Origin: Candidatus Tayloriibacteriota bacterium
GTDB taxonomy: Bacteria > Patescibacteria > Paceibacteria > UBA9973 > UBA6065
Reading direction: 5' to 3'
DNA: 64,000 nucleotides
Assembly: GCA_016215405.1 (NCBI GenBank)
Contig: JACRJQ010000006.1
Span: forward strand, 1-64,000
The first letter of the stretch is position 1. Every line of letters begins with the position of its first letter. This document shows, one piece after another, positions 40,726 to 47,968 of the stretch. The notes below the pieces were generated by a model. That model did not search any database. It saw nothing but the letters and a program-made list of their open reading frames with translations, and was not told the origin of the DNA. Position numbers and translations under genes: made by a program.

Positions 40726-41367
40726 TTAAAACGGAAGCAAGGCAACCCTCTCCAATATGAGCTTTATCGACGGCGAACGGTCCTTGAGGTACCTCGCGAG
40801 AATGAGGATCTCCTTCGTCGCCTCGATCTTCCCCTCCCTGTGAAGCTCGCCTATGACCGCCTGGAGGAAATCTTCGGCCTTCGCCTTGTCCTTCTCCTCT
40901 ATGAGAGGCGCCACGAATTCGAGCCGTGCCTTAGGAGACATGGGGATGAATTTCCTCGCTTCCGCCCTCAGGTCGGTCTTTCCAGCGGATCTGTGCGAGA
41001 CGACCACCATGCGCGAGCGGAGGGTCGGCAAGAGTATCCGCTCCGAAGACGAGATGATGAAGAAATGAGTGCCCGACGTGGGCTCCTCGAAGACCTTCAG
41101 AAGCGAGTTCTGCGCCTCCGAGGTCATCGCCGCTACGGAGAGGATGAAGATCTTCTTGTCTCCGGCGACAGGCCGCATGAGCTGCATGTCTTGAAGCGCT
41201 CTGCTCTCGTCGATCCCGAGCGAGTCGTGCTCTGCGTAATGCACGTCGGGATTTCCCTGCCTCTCGATGCCGAAGGCGTCCATGAGGAACGCCTCGAGCT
41301 CGGCGAGGACCGACTGCTTGTCTCCCTCTATGAAATAGGCGTGATGGAGGCTCTCCTTCTTGAACAT
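40726..41367 (-). CDS. holB: DNA polymerase III delta'-like clamp-loader subunit
   Basis: The protein has 213 residues and resembles the N-terminal part of delta' (SLHHAYFIEGD, SEAQNSLLKVFEEPTSGTHFFIISS, LLPTLRSRMVVV). The Walker A loop is absent, as in delta', and the zinc module and collar domain are shortened, so it is smaller than E. coli HolB (334). It would be a non-ATPase subunit of the clamp loader. TATGCT ends six bases before the ATG. Confidence 0.82.
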   Translation of the reverse strand: MFKKESLHHAYFIEGDKQSVLAELEAFLMDAFGIERQGNPDVHYAEHDSLGIDESRALQDMQLMRPVAGDKKIFILSVAAMTSEAQNSLLKVFEEPTSGTHFFIISSSERILLPTLRSRMVVVSHRSAGKTDLRAEARKFIPMSPKARLEFVAPLIEEKDKAKAEDFLQAVIGELHREGKIEATKEILILARYLKDRSPSIKLILERVALLPF

Positions 41368-41373
41368 ATAGAA

Positions 41374-41379
41374 AGCATA
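41374..41379 (-). promoter_or_regulatory. -10 box of holB-like gene, six bases from the ATG
   Basis: TATGCT on the minus strand, then TTCTAT, then ATG. Confidence 0.5.
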
Positions 41380-41458
41380 TCACAGGGCCGGCGGGCGGAC
41401 GGTCGGCCGGTATAGTTGCGACAAATCGAAACTGGCAATAGAATGTCTGCTACGCCCT

Positions 41459-41560
41459 ATGCAGATATATCCCGCATTGCCCGACCTATCCGAATTCTTC
41501 GACGGCACCCACTTCAGGGTCCGCGACTACTACGACGCCCTCATGGGGTCGTCGACGTAG
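41459..41560 (+). CDS. Micro-gene encoding a 33-residue protein
   Basis: The frame starts at ATG 41459 and encodes 33 residues (MQIYPALPDLSEFF then DGTHFRVRDYYDALMG). Nearly every third codon base from codon 10 on is G or C, as in true genes here. TATAGT lies at 41411-41416, and a strong terminator follows 20 bases after the stop, so it forms a complete small transcription unit. No family was recognised; acidic/aromatic composition suggests a folded or partner-binding micropeptide. Confidence 0.6.
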   Translation: MQIYPALPDLSEFFDGTHFRVRDYYDALMGSST

Positions 41561-41579
41561 AGAACGTTTCGATACGGCG

Positions 41580-41609
41580 AGGGGAGCTCTTCGGAGCTCC
41601 CCTTTTTTT
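41580..41609 (+). terminator. Terminator of the 33-residue gene
   Basis: The stem GGGGAGCTC/GAGCTCCCC with a TTCG tetraloop is followed by seven Ts. Confidence 0.92.
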
Positions 41610-42623
41610 CTATCTCTTCGCGATGATCGTCCTCTTGTAGACGTCGAGATGCTCGAGCGCGATACCTGTGCCCTTCGCCACGCAATAGAGCGGGTCTTCG
41701 GCGAGGATCGCCTTTACTCCCGTGCGGCGAAAGACGAGCTCGGGGAGGTTTCTGAGCATAGACGAGCCGCCCGTCATGATGATGCCGTGATCTATGATGT
41801 CGGCGGCCAATTCCGGCGGCGTCTCCTGGAGCACGTCCTTTATCGCCTTTATCATGTCGCGAAGCTCCCGGCCTATCGCCTTTACGATCTCGTTCGTCTT
41901 TATCTCGGTCGAGCGCGGGAGGCCCGAAATGAAGTCGCGGCCCTTGATGATCATGGAAAGCTCCTCTTCGAGGGGTACGGCCGAGCCGATATGTATCTTT
42001 ATATCTTCCGCGGTCTTGTCGCCTATCGCTAGGTTGAAGGTCTTCTTTATATAATCCGCTATCGCGGCGTCGATTCGGTTCCCTGCGCATTTGACCGAAG
42101 TCGAGGCGACTATGCCGCCGAGGGATATCACGGCGACGTCCGTCGTACCGCCGCCGATATCGACGACCATGTGGCCTCGAGCTTCATGGATGGGAATGCC
42201 CGCGCCGATAGCGGCGAGGATCGGCTCCTTGACCACGTAGGCGCTCTTGGCGCCCGCCTTTATCGCCGCCTCTACGACCGCGCGACGCTCGGTCGAGGTG
42301 ATGCCCGCAGGCACAGAGACGAGAACCTCGGGCTTCCAGATGTTCCATTTACCCAGAGCCTTGTCGATGAAGTAGCGGAGCATCGCTTCCGTGACGCGAT
42401 AGTCCGCGATGACGCCGTCCTTCATAGGCCTGTAGGCGATGATGGATTCGGGCGTGCGTCCGATCATAGATTTCGCCTCGACGCCTACGGCGAGTATCTT
42501 GTTGTCCTGCTCCGAGACGGCAACGACCGAAGGCTCATTGAGGACGATGCCCTTCTTCGGCACGAACACGAGCGTGTTCGCGGTACCGAGGTCGATGCCG
42601 AGCTTCTTTGCGAATAGAGCCAT
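41610..42623 (-). CDS. mreB: MreB-like actin (copy 2)
   Basis: From the ATG at 42623 (MALFAKKLGIDLG) the protein has 337 residues; an upstream extension would run through the opposing gene. The actin-fold motifs are intact (LGIDLGTANTLVFVPKKG, MVVDIGGGTTDVAVISLGG, IIMTGGSSMLRNLPEL). It differs clearly from copy 1 and is not linked to mreC/D. TATAGT lies 10 bases before the ATG. It may be a specialised filament (Mbl- or MreBH-like) or a redundant copy. Confidence 0.93.
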   Translation of the reverse strand: MALFAKKLGIDLGTANTLVFVPKKGIVLNEPSVVAVSEQDNKILAVGVEAKSMIGRTPESIIAYRPMKDGVIADYRVTEAMLRYFIDKALGKWNIWKPEVLVSVPAGITSTERRAVVEAAIKAGAKSAYVVKEPILAAIGAGIPIHEARGHMVVDIGGGTTDVAVISLGGIVASTSVKCAGNRIDAAIADYIKKTFNLAIGDKTAEDIKIHIGSAVPLEEELSMIIKGRDFISGLPRSTEIKTNEIVKAIGRELRDMIKAIKDVLQETPPELAADIIDHGIIMTGGSSMLRNLPELVFRRTGVKAILAEDPLYCVAKGTGIALEHLDVYKRTIIAKR

Positions 42624-42677
42624 ATGTGGCACTACTATACGCTTTTTATCGGCGCTTGCAAAGAACGGAAAAAGGCA

Positions 42678-42706
42678 TTGACTCCGCCCTCCTTCCGGAA
42701 TATAAC
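42678..42706 (+). promoter_or_regulatory. Promoter of the 124-residue gene
   Basis: TTGACT and TATAAC are 17 bases apart; the leader to 42729 is about 16 bases and has no Shine-Dalgarno. Confidence 0.7.
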
Positions 42707-42728
42707 TACCGAAGAACCCTACCGACCC

Positions 42729-43103
42729 ATGTATCCAGCAACTTCTATACTCGACCTCAAGTCGTTCACGAACGACGACGTCAACGCCGCTCGGGCGCGG
42801 CTCCAGTCGAACCCCGAATCCTTCCGGAGGGATTACCGCAAGGTGATGACGGAGATACCCAACCTGCATCGCCTCCTGCGCAGATTCCAATCCTATTTCC
42901 CCGGGGACGAATCCGCGTCGATGTTCGCCTGGTTCCGGATCTGGGCGGCGCTCAAATCCGACGAGGACATCGGCATCGACGTCACGCTCTCCCTCCTACG
43001 GATGACGCGCAACCTCGACGAGTCGGGCGTCCCCTTCTCGCCTCAAAGCGAGAGAAAGCCTCTCGAGCATTTCTTCGAAACGCTCTACAAGCTCATAGCC
43101 TAG
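42729..43103 (+). CDS. Orphan soluble protein (124 aa)
   Basis: From the ATG at 42729 the protein has 124 residues; the frame extends upstream but would run through the promoter. It is predicted helical (DDVNAARARLQSNPESFRRDY, IPNLHRLLRRFQSYF, MFAWFRIWAALKSDEDIG). No family was recognised. It is a self-contained unit with a consensus-like promoter and a terminator, next to the HTH-MurA gene. The function is unknown. Confidence 0.75.
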   Translation: MYPATSILDLKSFTNDDVNAARARLQSNPESFRRDYRKVMTEIPNLHRLLRRFQSYFPGDESASMFAWFRIWAALKSDEDIGIDVTLSLLRMTRNLDESGVPFSPQSERKPLEHFFETLYKLIA

Positions 43104-43115
43104 ACCGCTGCGACG

Positions 43116-43142
43116 AGCCGCTGGACCACCCAGCGGCTTTCG
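43116..43142 (+). terminator. Terminator after the 124-residue gene
   Basis: The stem AGCCGCTGG/CCAGCGGCT is followed by a short TTT. Confidence 0.7.
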
Positions 43143-43149
43143 ATTGGTG

Positions 43150-43179
43150 TTGAAATAAATATAGCATATATGCTATATT
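43150..43179 (+). promoter_or_regulatory. Promoter of the HTH-MurA gene with a 22-bp palindrome over the -10
   Basis: TTGAAA (43150-43155) and TATATT (43174-43179) are 18 bases apart. The perfect palindrome AATATAGCATA/TATGCTATATT (43158-43179) covers the spacer and the whole -10. A protein bound here would block RNA polymerase. Confidence 0.75.
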
Positions 43180-43209
43180 ATCTGTACTTATCTTTTTACG
43201 AAACGAACC

Positions 43210-44766
43210 ATGCCCAAAGCCGCGATATCGAAGGCCAAAGAGACGAGACCCCCTGCCCTAGCCTCTATAGGCGCGATGATCGCCCGCCTGCGCGAAGACA
43301 GGCGCATGACCCAAGCCGAGCTCGGAGAGAAGGTCGGCACGACCCAGTCCGTCATCGCCCGAATAGAGAAGGGCGAGCAGAACCTCTCTACCGAGACCCT
43401 CGCCAAGCTCTCGGCCGCGCTGGGCCAGGAGATCGTGCAGATATCGCGCGGCGGGACGGTGAACTTCCGCATCCACGGCGGCCGAAAGCTCTCGGGCACG
43501 ATACAGGTGAGGACCTCAAAGAACGGCGCCGTGGGGGTCATGTGCGCCTCCCTCCTTAATCGCGGGACGACGGTCATAAAGAACGCGCCGAAAATCGAAG
43601 AGGTGAGCAGGATAAGCGAAGTGCTCGAATCCATAGGCGCTAAGATCGAATGGATAGGCGCCGATCTCCGCATAACGCCGCCGGAGAGGCTCGACATGAA
43701 GTCGATCGCCTATGATTCCGCCGCAAAGACCCGAAGCGTCGTCATGATGGCAGGCTCCCTCGTCCACCGCCTCGAGAGATTCGACCTGCCCCAGGCCTCG
43801 GGGTGCACGCTCGGCTCGCGTACGATAAAGCCTTACGTCTACGCGCTCGAGACCTTGGGCATATCTATCGAGACCTCGTCGAGGTACTACCACGTATCGC
43901 ACAAGGGGCTCAAGAAGGGCCGCGAGATCGTGATGTACGAGGCCGGCGACACGGTGACCGAGGCTGTTCTCATGGCTGCCGCCCTCATCCCCGGAAAGAC
44001 CGTCATAAAGTTCGCCTCCGCGAACTACCAAGTCCAGGACGTCGCGTTCTATCTCGAGCTTCTCGGCGCGCAGATAGACGGCATCGGCACGTCGACCATG
44101 ACCGTGCACGGCCTCGACCGCTCCGTCAAGAAAGATGTCGAATACTACCTCTCGGAAGACCCGATCGAAGCGATGTCCCTCATTGCCGCCGCCATCGTCA
44201 CAGGCTCGGCTATCACCGTCGAGCGCGCGCCCATAGACTTTCTCGAGCTTGAGCTCCTGAAGCTCGAAAAGATGGGGTTCAAATATAAGATAACGAAAAG
44301 ATATAAGGCCGATAACGGCAAGACGAACCTCGTCGATATCGAGACGAAGCCGTCTAAGCTCAAAGCGCTCGACGAGAAGATACACGCGCAGCCGTATCCC
44401 GGCATAAACATGGACAACCTTCCCTTCTTCGTCGTCATAGGCGCGGTAGCCGAAGGAGAGACGTTCATCCACGATTGGAGCTACGAGGAGCGGGCGATCT
44501 ACTACAAGGAGCTTGCGAAGCTCCGCGCCGAGACCATCCTCGCCGATCCCCATCGCTTCTATATAAAGGGCCCGACCAGGTTCAAGGCGGCCGAGATGGT
44601 CTGTCCGCCGGCGCTGCGCCCGTCCGTGATCATCATGATCGCGATGCTCGCCGCCGAGGGCGTCTCGATCCTCAGGAACGTATACAACATAAACAGAGGA
44701 TACGAGGACCTCGCGGAAAGGCTCAACGCCCTAGGCGCCAAGATAGAGGTCTTTCGAGATCTCTGA
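43210..44766 (+). CDS. murA: XRE-type helix-turn-helix fused to UDP-GlcNAc enolpyruvyl transferase (MurA)
   Basis: The protein has 518 residues. Residues about 19-75 form a Cro/CI-type helix-turn-helix (IARLREDRRMTQAELGEKVG, TTQSVIARIEKGE). Residues 82-518 are a full MurA (usual length about 420). Active-site features are kept: Lys104-Asn105 (SKNG), the PEP-reactive Cys199 in SGCTLGSR, Asp402 in GINMD and the ALRPS arginine. MurA adds enolpyruvate to UDP-GlcNAc, the first committed step of peptidoglycan synthesis. The fused DNA-binding domain and the palindrome over its promoter suggest an enzyme that also controls transcription, possibly its own. It is monocistronic. Confidence 0.92.
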   Translation: MPKAAISKAKETRPPALASIGAMIARLREDRRMTQAELGEKVGTTQSVIARIEKGEQNLSTETLAKLSAALGQEIVQISRGGTVNFRIHGGRKLSGTIQVRTSKNGAVGVMCASLLNRGTTVIKNAPKIEEVSRISEVLESIGAKIEWIGADLRITPPERLDMKSIAYDSAAKTRSVVMMAGSLVHRLERFDLPQASGCTLGSRTIKPYVYALETLGISIETSSRYYHVSHKGLKKGREIVMYEAGDTVTEAVLMAAALIPGKTVIKFASANYQVQDVAFYLELLGAQIDGIGTSTMTVHGLDRSVKKDVEYYLSEDPIEAMSLIAAAIVTGSAITVERAPIDFLELELLKLEKMGFKYKITKRYKADNGKTNLVDIETKPSKLKALDEKIHAQPYPGINMDNLPFFVVIGAVAEGETFIHDWSYEERAIYYKELAKLRAETILADPHRFYIKGPTRFKAAEMVCPPALRPSVIIMIAMLAAEGVSILRNVYNINRGYEDLAERLNALGAKIEVFRDL

Positions 44767-44776
44767 TAGAGGCGCG

Positions 44777-44813
44777 ATAAAGCCACGTCAGCCACAGGCT
44801 GACGTGGCTTTAT
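44777..44813 (+). terminator. Terminator of the HTH-MurA gene
   Basis: A 16-bp perfect stem (44777-44792 with 44798-44813) ends in TTTAT and runs into the -35 of the next promoter. Confidence 0.88.
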
Positions 44814-44841
44814 TGACCTTTCTTATGAAAAGTGCTATAAT
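44813..44841 (+). promoter_or_regulatory. Promoter of the 115-residue gene
   Basis: TTGACC and TATAAT are 17 bases apart. The first T of the -35 is the last base of the preceding terminator stem. Confidence 0.82.
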
Positions 44842-44863
44842 CATATATGTAGCTCTTTAGAGG

Positions 44864-44923
44864 GCATATGAGCGTAAAAAGGAGCCCGTGGAAGGCCGCT
44901 GTCCCCTTTTTACACTCATATGC
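44864..44923 (+). promoter_or_regulatory. Leader hairpin enclosing the start codon of the 115-residue gene
   Basis: A 21-base arm at 44864-44884 pairs with 44903-44923 at 19 of 21 positions, with an 18-base loop. Both ends carry GCATATG; the right-hand one contains the start codon at 44920. Folding would hide the start codon, so it could act as an RNA switch or a protein-binding site. Confidence 0.7.
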
Positions 44924-44942
44924 AACAACAACACCACGGTAA
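44868..44942 (+). CDS. Possible 24-codon upstream ORF
   Basis: This begins at the ATG in the left hairpin arm (MSVKRSPWKAAVPFLHSYAT...) and stops 23 bases inside the 115-residue gene in another frame. Translating it would open the hairpin. No direct evidence shows that it is expressed. Confidence 0.35.
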   Translation: MSVKRSPWKAAVPFLHSYATTTPR

Positions 44943-45267
44943 AGTAATATCGGTCGCCTTCGATCCCTTTCGGGATAGCGAGGTGAGCCGGGAAGCGAGG
45001 CGCGACCTCCAGACAACCATAGCCGCTATCATGCGATTCTCCGACGGAGACTGGGGAGATTCCTCGGCCTCCATGGCGAACGACAACAGCGTCCAACGGA
45101 AGGTCGACGGCGCCCAGGTCCACGGCAAATACGGGAACATCCTCGTTTCCGCCGAGCTTACGGTCGTCCGGGGCGAGCTTCACACCTCGACCATCCTCGT
45201 GCAGACCGCGGCCGAGGCCAAAGCCCTTCCCCTGCCCGACAGATTCATGGCGACGGCGGCAGGATAG
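44920..45267 (+). CDS. Orphan soluble protein (115 aa) with structured leader
   Basis: The protein has 115 residues with a Gln/His-rich start (MQQQHHGK), then an alpha/beta-like sequence (VISVAFDPFRD, LQTTIAAIMRFSDGDWGD, YGNILVSAELTVVRGELHTSTILVQT). No family was recognised. It has a consensus-like promoter, a 75-80 base leader that folds over the start codon and its own terminator. That arrangement suggests post-transcriptional control. The function is unknown. Confidence 0.75.
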   Translation: MQQQHHGKVISVAFDPFRDSEVSREARRDLQTTIAAIMRFSDGDWGDSSASMANDNSVQRKVDGAQVHGKYGNILVSAELTVVRGELHTSTILVQTAAEAKALPLPDRFMATAAG

Positions 45268-45290
45268 GCGCGAGCCTTCTCTCGTTTCAA

Positions 45291-45327
45291 AGCCGGGCCC
45301 TTGCGAAAGCGGGACCCGGCTTTTTTT
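45291..45327 (+). terminator. Terminator of the 115-residue gene
   Basis: The stem AGCCGGG/CCCGGCT with an interior CCC/GGG is followed by seven Ts. Confidence 0.88.
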
Positions 45328-45417
45328 CGTCGATATCCGAAACAATCCTTCGCCCGCGCTTCGTAATGTGGATGAAGGTCGGAACATCCGCCCTATTAAT
45401 ACATATGTCTCAAAACC

Positions 45418-45951
45418 ATGGCGATACTCAAACCGAAGATACAGACATTCGAGGACCTCTTTCTCATGAAGATGCAGGTCATTTACGATGTCGAGTCGGA
45501 GATACTCAAAGCGCTCCCTAAGATGATAAAGAAGGCGACCGACCCTGATCTGGAGAAGGCTCTCTCAGGGCATCTCGCGGAGACGGAGATCCAGAAAGAG
45601 AGAGTCGAGCAGATTTTCGACATGGTCGGAGCGAAGCCGAAGAAGATGGCATGCGCCGCCATACGAGGGCTCGTAGCGGATGCGGAGGATGTGATCGCCA
45701 TGAAGCCTCCTTCCGAGCTCCTCGATGCCGCTCTCATAGGAGCCGCGCGGTCGGTAGAGCATTTCGAGATGTCTAAATATATGGCGGCCATATCCTGGGC
45801 CGAAGCCTTGGGTCACGCGGACGCGGCAAAGCTCCTCGAGACGACGCTCGAAGAGGAGCGAAGCGCGGACCTAAAGCTCGTCGAGGCTGCCGAGACCGTC
45901 AACGAGCGCGCCCTCGAAACCGTCATCGGAGATGAGGACGAGGACGAATAG
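45418..45951 (+). CDS. YciF/YciE-type ferritin-like protein (DUF892)
   Basis: The protein has 177 residues, slightly longer than the usual 160-170. It is a four-helix bundle with ferritin-like Glu and His residues (MKMQVIYDVESEILKALPKM, SGHLAETEIQKERVEQIF, ARSVEHFEMSKYMAAISWAE, LLETTLEEERSADLKL). It ends in an acidic tail (EDEDE). The family is stress-related in other bacteria and may bind a di-iron site. A CTATTAATA sequence 25 bases upstream may be the -10. It is monocistronic with a strong terminator. Confidence 0.92.
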   Translation: MAILKPKIQTFEDLFLMKMQVIYDVESEILKALPKMIKKATDPDLEKALSGHLAETEIQKERVEQIFDMVGAKPKKMACAAIRGLVADAEDVIAMKPPSELLDAALIGAARSVEHFEMSKYMAAISWAEALGHADAAKLLETTLEEERSADLKLVEAAETVNERALETVIGDEDEDE

Positions 45952-45970
45952 AACGTAGCAGGACCATACA

Positions 45971-46005
45971 GCAGCCGGGATACTCCGTATCCCGGCTGCT
46001 TTGCT
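45971..46005 (+). terminator. Terminator of the DUF892 gene
   Basis: The 14-bp stem AGCAGCCGGGATAC/GTATCCCGGCTGCT is followed by TTGCTTT. Confidence 0.85.
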
Positions 46006-46032
46006 TTCCCACCCTTCCCTTCCGTTTTCTGC

Positions 46033-46038
46033 TATATT
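46033..46038 (+). promoter_or_regulatory. -10 box of the priA-like gene, six bases from the GTG
   Basis: TATATT is followed by TTAAGG, then the GTG start at 46045. The spacing is the same as in the ATG-starting leaderless candidates, although AAGG also overlaps the start. Confidence 0.5.
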
Positions 46039-46044
46039 TTAAGG

Positions 46045-47928
46045 GTGTTTCTGATCAAAGCCATTCCCATCGCCCGAGGAGTCGGAGTCGACATGCTTTC
46101 GTATTGGAGCCCTGCCGAGGCTCGCCCAGGCTCCGTCATCAGGGTGCCCCTGCGCAAAAGGACCGTCGGAGCCCTCGTGGTCGAGAGCGTCTCGGCCGCC
46201 GAATCCAAATCGGAGATCAAATCGGCCGACTTCGAGATAAAGAAGATAGCGAACCCGCACGCGAAAGCGCTCCTATCCGCGGAATTCTTCGCGGCCGCCG
46301 AAGAGAGCGCGAGATTCCACGCAGGCTCCGTAGGGAGCGTGCTCTTCGACCTCGTGCCGTCGGCGATGCTCTCGGATTATGAAAAGCTCCCCGAAGCGAA
46401 GCCTCGGATAAAGAGAGGCAAGGCCAGAGAGTCGTTCGTGCTGCAGAAATCTGACGACGACCGCTATGGGCATTACAAGAGCCTCATCCGCGAGAGATTC
46501 GCGCGCAAGGAATCGGTATTTATGGCGATGCCCTCTGCCGAGGACATAAAAAAGGCCTGCTCCTACTTCGAGAAAGGCATAGAGCCCTATACCTACATCT
46601 TCCATGGCGGGCTCACGAAGAGCGAATCTCTCAAGAGGTGGAAGTCCGCCCTCGAAGATCCGCACCCTATCGTCATCGTGGCTACCCCTTCATTTTTCTC
46701 CCTGCCTCGGCACGATATAGGGCTCGTGATCGCTGAGCGCGAGAGCTCGCGAAGCTGGAAATCGCAATCGAGGCCTTTCATAGACGGCAGGTATGTAGCG
46801 GAACGCCTCGCGGAAAAGACCGGCGCAGACCTTATATTCGGCGATTCTTGCCTGCGGGTCGAGACCATCTGGAGGCAGGAGGAGGGCGAGCTCGTCGAAT
46901 ACGCCCCGCTCGCCATGCGCTCCCTCTCGACCGCGCGGAACCTCCTCGTCGACATGAAGAGATACAAGAATCCCGCGCATCAGATCCGCATCGTCTCGGA
47001 CGAGCTGGCGCAGCTCGCGAAGAAGACGAAAGAAGAGAGCGGCCTCCTTTTCGTCTTCGCAGGCAGGAAGGGCCTCGCGCCGCAGACCATATGTTCGGAT
47101 TGCGAGACGACCCTCGTCTGCGACAGATGCTCCGCGCCCCTAGTCCTCCACGGAAAGGACGAACGGAGGTTCTTTCTATGCAACAGATGCGGAAAGCGCT
47201 TCGATGCACATACGACCTGCAGGGAATGCGGCAGCTGGCGCCTCGCCGCCTTAGGGATCGGAGCGGAGAGGCTCGAAGAGGAGTTCCTTTCCCTATTTCC
47301 CGACTCTACCGTCCTTAGGCTCGACAAGATATCGGCCCCTACGCACAAGAAGGCCCTCGAGATCGTAGAGAGGTGGTACGACTCCCCTGGGTCTATCCTC
47401 GTCGGCACCGAGCTCGCACTTCTCTACCTCGATCGACCCGTAGACAACGCGGCGATCGGCTCTCTCGACGCGCTCTTCTCGATCCCGGATTTCCGCATAA
47501 ACGAGAAGATATTCTCCATCATCCTCAAGCTCCGCTCCATAGCCCAAAAGGAATTCATACTCCAGACGCGCAACCCCGACGCGCCCGTGCTCGCCCAGGG
47601 AGCCAAGGGTAATATCATCGATTTCTATCGAGAGGAGATCGAGGGCCGCAAACAATTCGGATTCCCGCCATTCGCAACCTTCGTGAAGATCTCCTATTCT
47701 GGGAAGAAGGACGACGTGCTCGAAGCGATGGAGAGGTTGAAGGTCTCCCTGGCAGGGTGGCAAGTCGACGTGTTCCCCGCCTTCATCGCGACGGTCAAAA
47801 ACGAGTTCGTCATGCACGCCCTCATCAAGCTCAAGAGGACCGAATGGCCGCATGCCGAGCTTCTCGACCGGCTACGAGGGCTCTCCCCTTCCTACGCGGT
47901 GAATGTGGATCCCGAAAGCATCCTCTAA
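46045..47928 (+). CDS. priA: PriA-like replication-restart protein lacking helicase motifs
   Basis: The protein has 627 residues from a GTG start. The PriA architecture is recognisable: an N-terminal 3'-DNA-binding domain (1-100), helicase-like lobes, a zinc module with eight Cys (350, 353, 359, 362, 379, 382, 392, 395) and a C-terminal domain (FGFPPFATFVKISYSGKKDD). Walker A is replaced by LQKSDDDRYGHY (about 133-144), and the DEEH box by AERE (about 230-233). It should bind forks and load DnaB but not unwind DNA. Actinobacterial PriA has lost its ATPase in a similar way. Confidence 0.85.
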   Translation: MFLIKAIPIARGVGVDMLSYWSPAEARPGSVIRVPLRKRTVGALVVESVSAAESKSEIKSADFEIKKIANPHAKALLSAEFFAAAEESARFHAGSVGSVLFDLVPSAMLSDYEKLPEAKPRIKRGKARESFVLQKSDDDRYGHYKSLIRERFARKESVFMAMPSAEDIKKACSYFEKGIEPYTYIFHGGLTKSESLKRWKSALEDPHPIVIVATPSFFSLPRHDIGLVIAERESSRSWKSQSRPFIDGRYVAERLAEKTGADLIFGDSCLRVETIWRQEEGELVEYAPLAMRSLSTARNLLVDMKRYKNPAHQIRIVSDELAQLAKKTKEESGLLFVFAGRKGLAPQTICSDCETTLVCDRCSAPLVLHGKDERRFFLCNRCGKRFDAHTTCRECGSWRLAALGIGAERLEEEFLSLFPDSTVLRLDKISAPTHKKALEIVERWYDSPGSILVGTELALLYLDRPVDNAAIGSLDALFSIPDFRINEKIFSIILKLRSIAQKEFILQTRNPDAPVLAQGAKGNIIDFYREEIEGRKQFGFPPFATFVKISYSGKKDDVLEAMERLKVSLAGWQVDVFPAFIATVKNEFVMHALIKLKRTEWPHAELLDRLRGLSPSYAVNVDPESIL

Positions 47929-47968
47929 GGCTTTTTGCCTTTTTCGGCTTTTTCTATAGACTGAGGCT

